From: Oegoconia quadripuncta
Lineage: Eukaryota; Arthropoda; Insecta; Lepidoptera; Autostichidae
Length of the DNA: 64,000 nt
Direction: 5' to 3'
Assembly: GCA_949316235.1 (NCBI GenBank)
Contig: OX438755.1
Coordinates: 17,315,151-17,379,150, forward strand
The notes under the pieces are model-generated. The model made no database searches, was not told the DNA's origin, and saw only the letters and a program-made list of their open reading frames with translations. How positions within the stretch are numbered: the first letter of the stretch is position 1; each line of letters begins with the position of its first letter. The translations under genes and the position numbers were made by a program. Positions 21,501 to 30,098 of the stretch are shown here, piece by piece.

Positions 21501-22949
21501 GACGTTGGTGTCCGCGACCTCGTGATCTAAGAACGACCCGCAGACCTTTTACAAATTGATTGCGCTACAGTTATTGTATTCGATAATAAGTAGATATATA
21601 ATATAATTGTAATAATTTGTTCAAAACAGTCTATAAAACATTGCGTCGCAGTTTACATAACTTGGACTTTATCTTCAGTAGTTGACTTATTTTTGCTACT
21701 CTACAAAGTTGTACTATTTACTGTGTGATTATCTAACGAGTAAACTATGGAAATAATAATAATAATAATAATAATAAATATTGCGGACACAGTTACACCA
21801 ATCATCTAGTCCCAAACGACATCTGTAAGTACCGTATGCGTTTCCACTAGTCGGTAGCAGATAAGATATATTTAGGTGGCTGTATCATATAATAAAGTGC
21901 CTTTTTCGGGTGGCGGCTACATTCGTTTGTAGGGACTATTATATTAAAATTCCAAATAAAAACCTTATCGTGATTTGAATAAGGCCGCTCGCACACCTAC
22001 CGTGGTCAATCAATAAACGCGACCTCGCGTGTAAAAACGCCTCTATAAAATACAACGTAATTTGCTATGCAACCATCAGTACCACATACCCCCCTCGTTG
22101 AATGCTGAAAGGCAGTGCAAACGAGTTTTCCTTCAATTGCGGTGTTCCATTTCACAAAATCTGTATGATAATTCGCAGACATTTCAGGATTTCCATTACC
22201 TACTTCTCATACATGGAGAAAAAGTTCCTAAAGGAGGAAGCATCTGAGAAAAATCAGGGGAAGCTTTAGATACGCGGCGACTAGGTGCTGGAATAATCTA
22301 CCACCACCACTCCGGGCTCTTAAGTCTAAAGCATCTTTCAAAGCCCAATATAAAAAGCTTATCTTTGCAAATCAAAAGACTGATTTCCGTACTTAGTTGA
22401 CCGTGTCCTACGTCCCGTCTGATAAACTAGCCTAAAATAGTACTAATACTAATATTATAAATACATGCATCACCAACATAATATTAATAACCAACTCAAC
22501 CCAGTACGCTTTTCAAACGAAATACATATTAGTACATATTATATGACAAATAACCAATACTGCTACCATCCCACTAATTATTTATTTACTTCCAAAGTTC
22601 TGTTTTAAGCTGAACGTCACTTTCCACTTGAGGCACTGGCAGAATTATCAGTGTTGTAAGCGCGTTCAGCGTTTGCAGCGTTAGCTGAGCCAGCAAGCCC
22701 TTTCACTGCTACAATTATATTGTGCATTATTCTAAGATTTCTTCCTGTATAATAATAATTATATTTATGGTTCTGTACAATGTATTGTGGCACTGAATAA
22801 AAAGTTTCTATGTCTATGTCTAAATATCCGTTTTAACCTGTTGTTTCGTCTCGTTTCAGGAGCACGCCTTCGAGTCAAGTCAGAAATACAAAGAGGGCAA
22901 GTTCATAATCGAACTGGCCCACATGGTGAAGGAGAACGGGTGGGACTAG
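9511..22949 (+). CDS. YPEL: Yippee-like zinc-binding protein (YPEL1-4 type), four coding exons
   Basis: Coding exons are 9511-9678, 14673-14716, 18360-18468 and 22860-22949. All introns are GT-AG and phases match (0, 2, 0), giving 136 aa. Residues 25-136 are almost colinear with vertebrate YPEL2/3, from [16 protein letters not shown] through [18 protein letters not shown] and [16 protein letters not shown] to the NGWD end. The single Yippee fold binds zinc through C40-x2-C43 and C96-x2-C99 (52 residues between the pairs). Family members are small nuclear/cytoplasmic proteins linked to cell-cycle and adhesion phenotypes; some act with the CTLH E3 ligase. The ATG at 9511 is the first in frame, with a TAG just upstream at 9499. 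It adds a 24-residue Gly/Ala-rich leader not shared with vertebrates, so the N-terminus is the least certain part. Intron 1 (5 kb) contains two foldback elements. Confidence 0.92.
9863..11223. mobile_element. Foldback element 1: 1,361 bp with two 621-bp inverted arms
   Basis: The left arm 9863-10483 and right arm 10603-11223 are inverted copies with only scattered mismatches and no net length change (paired positions sum to 21,086 at both ends). The termini read GGGTCGGGTGGC and are flanked by an exact 8-bp target duplication, TAACCAGA, at 9855-9862 and 11224-11231. The 119-bp loop contains a smaller palindrome (CCACTAT / ATAGTGG). Near the tips is a smaller palindrome, TTCGCACCGCGGTGCGAA, inside direct and inverted GATTCGCACC-type repeats. 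No credible protein is encoded. An 8-bp duplication fits hAT-, P- or KDZ-type transposases, but the terminal motif matches none that I recognise. Confidence 0.9.
11232..11795. other. Spacer between the two foldback elements
   Basis: Intronic sequence of the Yippee-like gene. An imperfect inverted copy of 9746-9780 lies at 11295-11330, outside the foldback. Nothing else is recognised. Confidence 0.5.
12138..12338 (-). pseudogene. Inverted duplicate of the USP-like ORF C-terminus
   Basis: The minus-strand open frame of 66 residues is identical to the last 66 residues of the 12354-13184 product except for one Trp-to-Cys change (TKSWKS to TKSCKS). It contains the putative catalytic His box but not the Cys box, so it cannot be an active enzyme alone. 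It exists because the element arm was duplicated in inverted orientation. Confidence 0.9.
12354..13184 (+). CDS. Ubiquitin-specific-peptidase-like protein encoded by foldback element 2
   Basis: 276 aa, intact, ATG 12 bp inside the unique centre and stop in the right arm, with AATAAA 30 bp after the stop. I read it as a compact C19 (USP)-like domain. A Cys box, [17 protein letters not shown], lies near residues 28-44 (family pattern N-x-C-x-x-N/D-S). A His box region near the C-terminus runs YKLLSVIEF, then [16 protein letters not shown] and finally HCILYARKD, matching the USP pattern Y-L-x-x-V-I, GHY, W-x-x-FDD, A-x-x-L-x-Y. Between them, Cys pairs (CSNIDC, CRKFNC) could form the zinc ribbon usual in USPs. 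Such enzymes remove ubiquitin from proteins. USPs are normally at least 300 aa, so this is short or truncated at the N-terminus. The function is inferred from motif order only. It may be an element gene rather than a host gene. Confidence 0.55.
   Translation: MHIIKNIIKELYSLLYSITHFAGKDTIISNTCAFDSVSQTLAVGMVENYKFSRTLCDTDDEYFKFIKMIAANDNTADIYKLRGEILETYFDTNIDNNGMTFVTCECNVAYIFERILIDKNIYSADIQESCSNIDCLTNKVKRKCAFLPLDFSKHTLSESAESTIMSENNMSTCRKFNCNGTKTVDYSLKDIMIFEPESDKKIFLSELPRNMTLKDTEYKLLSVIEFVPAPSFNSIGHYKSHCRRGTKWQCFDDLSTRITKSWKSFYAHCILYARKD
13215..13220 (+). promoter_or_regulatory. Poly(A) signal for the USP-like ORF
   Basis: AATAAA lies 30 bp after the stop, within the right arm. The left arm carries the corresponding inverted sequence with a substitution (TTTATT near 12110). 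Confidence 0.5.
13539..14672. other. Intron 1 of the Yippee-like gene, right part
   Basis: AT-rich intronic sequence with no repeat family or exon recognised up to the acceptor at 14671-14672. Confidence 0.5.
14769..14870 (-). mobile_element. CR1/Zenon-like LINE 3' tail fragment
   Basis: The T-run followed by GAGAGGGCGGCAAACGAGC and AAAAGGGTCACAGATGCGTT matches the 3' end of the LINE fragment at 19.27-19.50 kb, in the same minus orientation. Confidence 0.55.
14881..15123 (+). mobile_element. SINE family B, near full-length
   Basis: tRNA-headed SINE with a box A-like TTGGTGTAGTGGATAGTG and a box B GGTTCGAATCC. The body ends in TTGGTGTAAGTGTCCGAAAT and a TTTA-type tail. A second plus copy lies at 44.4 kb, and variants with the same head and a different body lie at 17.1, 31.6/32.9 and 42.3 kb. 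It is not a functional tRNA because the anticodon arm cannot be completed. Confidence 0.8.
15124..15960. other. Intron 2 of the Yippee-like gene, non-coding
   Basis: AT-rich. A probable LINE tail (GGGTTAAGTCCGCCGTTGTA, then CTTTTTGTACAATAAAAC) lies at about 15690-15770 and resembles the inverted one near 54.9 kb. Nothing else is recognised. Confidence 0.4.
15961..16107. mobile_element. Palindromic MITE, 147 bp (copy 1)
   Basis: The termini TGGTGTCGATTCGGATGT and the following ACTAAACTAAAACCAG are inverted at the right end. The second family member is at 46382-46522. No coding capacity. Confidence 0.8.
16108..16800. other. Intron 2 of the Yippee-like gene with a probable LINE tail
   Basis: At about 16330-16500 an AGATAGTTTATTTATAAGAG motif looks like the inverted 3' end of a LINE. 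The remainder is unassigned. Confidence 0.3.
16803..17025 (+). mobile_element. RTE-like LINE, terminal RT fragment
   Basis: The end of the same RT C-terminus seen at 6.1 and 28.5 kb. It translates in pieces to [13 protein letters not shown], then a [19 protein letters not shown] stretch and a QQW-type end, followed by GGACGTCCTGTGGATGATAT. It is frame-broken. Confidence 0.6.
17112..17352 (-). mobile_element. SINE family B variant, near full-length
   Basis: On the minus strand: a head TTGGTGTAGTGGTTAGAAAC, box B GGTTCGAATCCCGC, a body with GTACCCAAGTTATGGATGTT, and an end in a GGCATTGTGTGTATGTCCGA tail. It serves as the reference copy for the one interrupted by a mariner at 31.6-33.1 kb. Confidence 0.75.
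17353..18359. other. Intron 2 of the Yippee-like gene, right end
   Basis: It contains only a short inverted SINE-B tail at about 17682-17740 (ATATTTTGGACACTTACAAC). The rest is unassigned. Confidence 0.4.
18541..18870 (+). mobile_element. SINE family A, full-length plus-strand copy
   Basis: Starts GCCTCCGTGGCTCAATGTAA, with box B GGTTCGATCC at about 18592-18601. The body contains the GGTGGTAGGGCATT and AGCTACCACCATCTTATC segments and the tail reads GTTGTGCAT followed by an A-run. This is the clearest reference copy. It sits 72 bp after the donor of Yippee exon 3. Confidence 0.88.
19273..19510 (-). mobile_element. CR1/Zenon-like LINE, 3' end
   Basis: The minus strand encodes the conserved C-terminus of this LINE group, ending [20 protein letters not shown], then a T/A-run tail. 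Only the 3' end is present, as expected from 5' truncation during target-primed insertion. Confidence 0.65.
19511..20837. other. Intron 3 of the Yippee-like gene, non-coding
   Basis: No gene or repeat family is recognised. A short GATGATGATG-type microsatellite lies near 20688-20710. Confidence 0.4.
20838..21352 (+). mobile_element. Non-LTR retrotransposon 3' fragment
   Basis: An open frame of 91 codons (20840-21115) reads as a LINE RT C-terminus ([17 protein letters not shown], ending YLDDKNAWT). It is followed by a 3' UTR containing GTTTCTTGCTCGTTCTTCTC and a tail at AATAAAAACATTTTTGATT. Inverted 3' UTR fragments of the same family are at 35.57 and 57.22 kb and a plus fragment at 59.98 kb. 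The exact clade (Jockey or CR1) is uncertain. Confidence 0.75.
21353..22070. other. Intron 3 with AAT microsatellite and SINE-B tail
   Basis: An (AAT)n run at about 21752-21777 is the tail of an inverted SINE-B fragment (about 21762-21815, TTACACCAATCATCTAGTCC). The rest is unassigned. Confidence 0.5.
22075..22826 (+). mobile_element. LINE 3' fragment ending just upstream of Yippee exon 4
   Basis: A frame around 22244-22400 reads [20 protein letters not shown], then [13 protein letters not shown], a typical C-terminal tail of a non-LTR RT. The 3' UTR ends with GAATAAAAAGTTTCTATGTC and a TCTATG-type tail at about 22826, 33 bp before the exon 4 acceptor AG. Confidence 0.6.
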
Positions 22950-24600
22950 GCGCGCGGTCCCGCGCCTCGGGGCCGCGCGCCGTGCCATGTGATACCGCGG
23001 ACCGGGCGGTGGCTGGCCGATAGTGAGTGCTACACCAACTATGGCGCGAACTACGCAAAGGGACAAGTATCCAGAGCTGTAAATTAAAAAAAAATATGGC
23101 GCGAAGTAACCGCGAGACTTTCCGAAGCGTCAATTACAAGCGATCCCAACACAAGGGGACCACTCCCGCTCCGTAGGCCGAAATATGAACCCTCGGCGGC
23201 GGCTGGAGCCCTCGTGATGAAGTGCCAGGCGAGTTGGATAGTCGCGCTCGCCTTGTGAGAACCAACGAACTGTTCGGAGCGGTCGGTACGGTTAGTTGCG
23301 TCTCGGATGGATCGGTCGCGTTCGCGAAACTAAAGTATTTTTTGTCACACTCAATTTATTATTCGTATGTCGGAGGTGACCGATCCAATCGCGACGATCC
23401 GACCGTTCCCCGTGTGGTAACGCAGTGTGGATTATCGCCTTATGTGCTCTGCTCGTGTTTAGTCGGTTTCAGCGCTTGAGCACCGCCAGTCAACGTAATT
23501 ATGTTATACATAAGTTATCGATCTCAACCGCCCCAATATGGGCAATGGGCTTAGAATTTATACTAATTTTAATTTGAAACGATTTAATTTCCGCCGTCTA
23601 ACGCCTCGCAAGACGCGATGGGCGTTCGTACATCGTAAGTTGTCTTAGTTTTTATATTTACTACGCATCGTACTGTATTAAGAGAACACTAATACTTTCT
23701 CTTGTCCCCTTAACCTGTGATAAGTATGTTAGTATAGAATTTTGAATTTCTTGAACGATTTTTTCAAGAAGTTGCTCAGAAATGTCAGATGTATGTTCCT
23801 AATGATTTCAGCTGTATAATTTGCTTTTTTTTATTTTGTGAGGAAACTAGTCGAAACGCGAATATGCACTGGAGAAAAGATTTCAATTTTATTTTACTTT
23901 GCGCCTGATTTATTGTTTTTTTTTTTAGTCTTAATTGAAATGATTTCGACTGTTCCTCTTTTATGACTTTTTTTGAGATTCTCTATTTCTTTTGTATTGA
24001 CGAATGTTTTCGGCATTAAAAATTAATTTTTTCGATAGTAAACACACCACTAGTTGATAGAAGGAAGATCGAGGCATTCTGAGGAGGTTTACTTTATAGA
24101 TGGAGGTTAGGAGTATTTGGACGGTTTTATTATTCATTTATTGTTTCCATTAAAATGTAATCATTAGTAGAACATTTATCCTATATTTTACCTTAACTGC
24201 ATGGTACTTCATTTATATTATAACGTGTCTTTATAAGATATATCATGAGCTTCGAATATGTATGATTGATTATACTGTGTCATTTTTGTCAATCAAATAT
24301 TTATTTTCAAAAACGCTGTACGCGCCCTGATTTTAAGTTTACCAACAAAACCCATTTTTATGGAAGTACTAACGTCCGATTTTAAAATATTGTATTCTAT
24401 ATTATTGTATAACTTCTGCCGTCGCATACAGTAATATCAGAGCGTTAATAACTGCCACTAGCAATATACGTTGTAATATACATAAATAATAATACAAATT
24501 CAACATAAGTGTCGCTCGTTCGGTGTAAAAATGAAATGTTTATTTTTACAATAACTAATAAAAGTTTAAACTTAGATTGCTTAGAGTTTCTGATTGTTTA
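22950..24600 (+). other. Probable 3' UTR of the Yippee-like gene
   Basis: Follows the TAG at 22947-22949. The first 500 bp are GC-rich, then strongly AT-rich. AATAAA at 24557-24562, followed by a T/G-rich stretch (GTTTCTGATTGTTTA), is the best poly(A) signal. A second candidate is at 25509-25514. Open frames here have no support. Confidence 0.4.
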
Positions 24601-27560
24601 GAATATAAGACGATTTGTCTATTGTAATTCGGATAGTCAAAAGACGTACCTGTTTGGATAAAAACACTCGTATAAAGTGTGTCGACTGTCGACGCTTGTA
24701 AAATGCTTTACTAAATAGTATGAGCTAAGAAACTTGTACCGTCGACAACACAATTAAGATAGCAGGTTTTTATTTATAAATATGTATAGGAGAAAGTCTA
24801 GAGTGAAATTGTTATTCAAGTGTAACTGAAATTTATCTACCACGTGGTATGTGTAAAGTAAAATATAACAAAATCCAACCAAGACTCCAATATCATAAAA
24901 ATTAAGCCTGCTACCTTTATTGTGTTGCCGACTGTACTATACATTCGAGCTCACACGCTCAACGCTCTTTACACTTTAATTTAAATGATGATAAAGCCTC
25001 TTCATTCGTTAACTGAAGATCTGGAGCTGGTAATTTGACAAACATACAGTCACATCGATCTTGTTTAATAGAATTCATCGTTTTCCAATACCATGTGATA
25101 TATAATTAAATGATAATAATTAGATTTCAGATGCCACATATTTTTCTACAAGCTGAACTGAATCGAAGATCTTTTTATCTTAAAATATAAAAATGAATTC
25201 TTTCTCAAAATATACTGCGATCATATCAGCTAAAGAGCAAAAATGATCGGACAAATTGTTGATGTCATTTTACCAGTGGAGTACTTTTACAATAGTCGAC
25301 TAACTAGTGCTTGTTGTAAAAGAAAAGCAAATTTCGTCAGAGCCAATAGATACGTCTTTTCGAAATAATATATTCAATGTAAAATGATAGGGTTAATCGA
25401 TAAACGCATTGCAAGTTCACTCGTATGTTTAATGTAATCGTATTAACTGTTATCATAGCGTTAAAGTGTTAAGGTATTGATGCACAATGTTCAATGAAAA
25501 TGAGGCTGAATAAAATAAAAAACCCCAAGGTTAAAAAAAAAATAGTAAAGGGTAGGTTCTATCGACATGGTTAGCTAGTTTCTTAGCCGCTTTGTACGCT
25601 TGCAAGCTCCTTCCGTAGCCTAAAATGAAGGTTTTTATACTACAGGATATCAAAATATTGGCATCAGTTGCTGGAATCGATGGAATGGAATTTAAAGTGG
25701 ATGGATAATTAAATGTAAGCGTACTTAAAGCGGTTTTAATCTGCCGACTCTATAGTTGGTAAATTAAACAATATTGTAGACTAATAATATTTGATTGGAG
25801 TTAAATGTACTGTTTCTGTAATTTTCCCCCCCAATCGCGCATTTCACACGGCTCCGAGTGCTGCATTTGGAAAAGTCACGTCACTGAGATACGTGCTCAA
25901 GCCGGCGATGGTCGGACAAACGCTTCGAGGCTGAGTGAAGCAGAACGCAACACGTTCACTCGTGAATGAACGCACAAGTGGTTCAATCATTCATTCACGC
26001 GATGATCATGGAAGGCTACAGAAACGGTTCTACTACGGTACTATGATCTCTGTTAGGCCAATTCTATTTCGCTAGGCTATGGTAGGGACACCTTGTTTTC
26101 CGAAAATATCAAATACATTCTACTATACAAGCATAGATCTATTTTATTATTAGAAGCTGATAATATTTTCATCGTGAACATTATGCAACATAATAATCGA
26201 AATTTTGAGATTGTCACGGTAGATTAGATTAACACTCTTAGACCTACGATTTACCTATCTTCGAGGCCGGTACACGATAAAACCTCTCGTCTCATATAAT
26301 TATTGTGAAAAGAATAAATTTAAAAAAGCTAGTTTTCTGTGAGGCATAAAGTATTTTTCTACTTGATCATTTAGGGATGCTATTAGATATTTTTGGACCA
26401 TTGTTAAGAATAAAAACTATGATCAGTATTCACGGGAGGCCGAGTAAATGTTAGATTATGTGGTTGGTTATATGGTTGTTGTTGTCGAGATTAGAAAATT
26501 AAACGCTTTTCCTAGCTGTAAAAAACATGCACCAATCAGGACACCGTCGTTGGTTATGCCTAAATGTTATATGAAACTCAATTTCGGTGTACACATTTAT
26601 CATCAAAAAATAGATTCGATTGACCACTTTTGAACCGGATCAATTGCGAGATTTCTGTCGCTCTGTGGCTGTGTAATTATTACTTGTACATTGGATTATT
26701 TTTGCGAAGTCTCGCTGTGACAGATTCTTGTATTGACGGATTAAAACTACACAATGTTTATGATTAATCCGTCAATTACCTACGAGATTTAGGCATACCA
26801 AGACAACCCCACGGTCTTGGAGTGTTAACTGCCGACCAAGGTGTGGAATACAAAGGCAGCGTATATTATAAGCGGTGCATTTCATAAATACGTGTACGTT
26901 TTGCATATTATAAAAGAAAATGGTATCCCGGTAGGTGTTTACCAAAAAAACCGCTTAATATTTTTGTATTTTCCTAGAACGTAACGAGGCATTATAAATT
27001 TTGTGGTGTCTTCTAACGATTGTGTATGCATTATGCTATAGATGAGTATTTCGTAAACATTTGGTTGAAATAATAAGTGCGTAATAAAACACTTTTTCGT
27101 ATTAACAACGAAGTTTTATTTATACCTAACCTATTGAACACTAATAATATTAAATACATTTGTAGAAAAATTCATTTATACCATTTAGAATAGAACAATT
27201 TATAAACACACACAAATACTACTTTGAAGTCGAATCCCAGATGTCCCGTTGAATTGTTCGGGACGGATCTAGACCGATGTTCCGTAGAAGTACAGCAAGG
27301 GCGCCACAATCGTGCGGACCACATGGGTAAACAAACGCCCTTACGTGTAAAATCAAGATATACGCAGAGCCTGATCTCTTACTGGTTGTTATAGCCCATT
27401 TCAGGATGGGTTTTTGCGATGGATCAGACACTCGTTTGACCACAACCTCACCTGGTGAGTCTGTTCCATATATCTCAACTGGCTATCCCAATCACTTGTG
27501 ATACAAGGAGTTTGTTCCATACTTCCAACCACAGCTAAAGTGTAGTCCAGAAAAACCATA
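24601..27560. other. Intergenic, nothing firm
   Basis: Mostly AT-rich. Around 25840-25990 is a GC-richer patch with a CRE-like GTCACGTCAC and TCATTCACG repeats that could be regulatory, but no gene start follows. A decayed LINE-like piece (CACTCGTTTGACCACAACCT) lies near 27425-27475. Confidence 0.3.
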
Positions 27561-27563
27561 TAT

Positions 27564-27760
27564 AATTAGCCATTTCATGGTGAGCCTAGGCGCATCGTTT
27601 TGTATGGCAGATATTTCCTATATATTATTGGAAAGTGTGCTGCTCAGAGGGGGTTGGTTAAGTTGATTGGAATACGCACGCAATGGGGCCCCCCTCTAGT
27701 TAGTAGGAAATATCCGCCATATATAACGAGCCGCCTAGGCATTTAATGAAATGGTTAATT
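27564..27760. mobile_element. Small palindromic MITE, about 197 bp
   Basis: The left part (AATTAGCCATTTCAT, then GAGCCTAGGCGC and GGCAGATATTTCCT) returns inverted at the right (AGGAAATATCCGCC, then CCGCCTAGGC and ATGAAATGGTTAATT), giving arms of about 60 bp. No second copy is seen and no target duplication is clear. Confidence 0.6.
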
Positions 27761-28184
27761 CAATGATCTGCCTGCGACATACACATTCGATCGCTTTTGA
27801 GTCATGTCATCACAAGCTTTTTCGAGGATCATCACCATGAAAGGTCTCGCACGTAAGTTTACATCTGCCTCCCAACAAGCCAGTTTCTGAAAAGGCTATA
27901 GCACCATAGACCACATCCACGCCTGCGGCAGGTCATACAGTAGACCGAGGAGTACAATTTGCCACTATGTTTACCGTTTGTGGACTAAGAGAAAACCTTC
28001 GATTCGATCGAGACCCGAGTCTTAATGCTATAGCAATGCACTGTCCGTCTTCCAAGCGAGTATATCTTACAAGAGATCCGATTAGATAGGTTCCACTTCG
28101 AGAGAGAGGCCAATCGATGATTCCAACTTGGATGTACGGTGTTTGGGAAATTGAGCCACGTCTTCTCGTTCAAAATACCTCAGT
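27761..28184. other. Intergenic, nothing recognised
   Basis: No open frame, RNA gene or repeat family is identified here. Confidence 0.4.
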
Positions 28185-28497
28185 GCTTGAAGATCATCAT
28201 CAGCCCATAAACATCCCATTGTAGGGATATAGACCTTCCCTTATATATGAGGGAGTATGGGTCATAGTCCACCACGCTAGCCCAATGAAGGTTAGGAACT
28301 ACACGTGCCTTTGAATTTTTATTTCTCAGGCATGCAGGTTTCCTCACAATGTTTTCCTTCACAGTTTAGGAGCACTCGGATAAAAGCACATAATTAAATT
28401 TAAAAACTCATTGGTACATGGCCTGCCCAGGAATCGAACCCGAATCTCCTAAATTGGGAAACCGCGTTTTGACCGCTGGACCACCGACGCTACTTAA
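28185..28497 (-). mobile_element. SINE family C
   Basis: Minus-oriented. The tRNA-like head is AGCGTCGGTGGTCCAGCGG with box B GGTTCGATTCC. The body carries GCAGGTTTCCTCACAATG (inner) and CATAGTCCACCACGCTAGCC, and it ends at GATGATCTTCAAG. It matches a SINE layout very common in moth genomes. Confidence 0.75.
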
Positions 28498-28507
28498 AGA
28501 TAAGTCT

Positions 28508-28920
28508 TTAGTTAGTGTTGGCTTATGGCACTGAGGCCGTCTCACTATGGGCCTCAGGAATGCTCAAAGTCACGCAACGAGTTATGGCGAGGGCCATGCT
28601 CGGCGTTTCATTACGTGATCGAATAAGGATTGAGGAAGTCCGTAGGTGAACGTAAGTCACTGACATTGCCCAGTGAATTAGTAAGTTGACGTGACAGTGG
28701 GCAGGGAACATAGCTCGAAGACCTGATGGCCGGTGAGGTATTAAAGTTCTCGAGTGGAGACCACGCACCGGCAAGCGCAGCGTAGGATGTCCACTCACAA
28801 GGTGGACGGACGACCTGATGAAGGTCGCGGGAAGTCGTTGGATGCAGGCCGCTTTCAACCGGTCGCTCTACAAATCTATGGTGGAGGCCTATGTTCAGCA
28901 GTGGCTGATATGACGATGAT
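28508..28920 (+). mobile_element. RTE-like LINE, C-terminal RT fragment
   Basis: A longer copy of the family at 6.1 and 16.8 kb. It starts within a YGTEAVSLW-like segment, continues through MARAMLGVSLRDRIR, a KRSVGCPLTRWTDDL-like stretch and WMQAAFNRSLYKSMVEAYVQ, and ends GATATGACGATGA. It contains frame breaks and is dead. Confidence 0.65.
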
Positions 28921-29460
28921 TTAATCGGCCAATATTATCAATTTCTCAATTTAAAATAGGTGCTCCAGATAATGACGTCGTTGGAAGAATGGAAAAAGTT
29001 CCAATTGTTTGAGATAGATGGAACAGAGAGTGACGGTTTGGTAGAAAATTAATCTCAGAAAATGGTAAAGCAGAGAACTAAAATAAAAGTGTGATTTTAG
29101 TTCCAATACTAAATAAATACATGAGCCCTAAATTATATATTATCGCCTGTTTCACCGACTGAGTAATGAAACATTCTCTTCTATGTTTCATCATAATTTT
29201 TACTCTAATCCAGTTCTGAACTGCCTCCAAGGGTTCAATTTGGAACAGGCCCATGCTGCTTGCATGCAGTGGCTACCAGGCACTTAAATATCATTAGAAT
29301 AGAATAATCAAATATACAAATACAAAGTTAATCACAAACTAGGCATAGCTCGTCCTTCTCTCACGGCCTCATTTGACACATTTCATAGTTTTAGTAAAAT
29401 CATTTGTCTTTTTGTTCCACACAATTCAGCAAGTTCTAGAACACTGTAAAAGTGAACATG
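28921..29460. other. Intergenic, nothing recognised
   Basis: AT-rich, without exons or recognised repeats. Confidence 0.4.
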
Positions 29461-29766
29461 GGTTATACCCACTGAGTGATATTTAATGTAAAAAGTACTA
29501 GGATAAAAGAAGGTACTTTGAGGTTGAATGGATCCGCCGGTTCTCTCTTGACCTCTGAACATACATTTCTCACCATTCTCAATCAAAATAGGTTGTAGCA
29601 TAGCAGTGCATTTGGCACTGCTGTTCTTTACAGTGCACATGGTTTACACCCACTGAGTGATATTTAATCTAAAACGTACTAGGATAAAAGAAGCTACTTA
29701 GAGGTTGAATGGAGACCGCCGGTTCTCTCTTGATCACTGAACATCTCAATCAAAATAGGTTGTAAA
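29461..29766. repeat. Tandem duplication, 180-bp unit, second copy shortened
   Basis: Unit 1 starts at 29461 and unit 2 at 29641. They share CACTGAGTGATATTTAAT, CTAGGATAAAAGAAG, GCCGGTTCTCTCTTGA and AATCAAAATAGGTTGTA. The second unit lacks about 50 bp inside. It could be part of the 3' UTR of the zinc-finger gene or intergenic. Confidence 0.8.
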
Positions 29767-30098
29767 AAAAGTTACTCCGTAAATAGGCATTGTAACAATC
29801 GTGCTTTCCAGTTGCAACACTGTGCTTTCCAGTTGTTTTCTGCACTTGGTTCCTCTTTCAAGTGACCTTTTCACTGAGAGAATCTTATTTATACTTTCAC
29901 CAATGACTGTGGAGTAATGCTCTTTCTTCGAATATATATCTGATACTGCTCAATTGGAGAGCTATTTTGACACCACATTATGACACTGACACATATGAAT
30001 TCTGTTATTATGTAGCACAGTGTATTATTTTAGTGCGTATTGCGTATGTAACTATTGTATTTGGTGTCGTTGTTTAGCGTCAAAAAAAGGGTTATAAT
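29767..30098 (-). other. Probable 3' UTR of the zinc-finger gene
   Basis: Directly follows the minus-strand stop at 30099-30101. No canonical AATAAA in the right orientation stands out, so the 3' end is not fixed. Confidence 0.35.

Noticed and set aside
22787..23133. Open frames on both strands around the last Yippee exon
   Set aside because: Shadows of exon 4 and its GC-rich 3' UTR.
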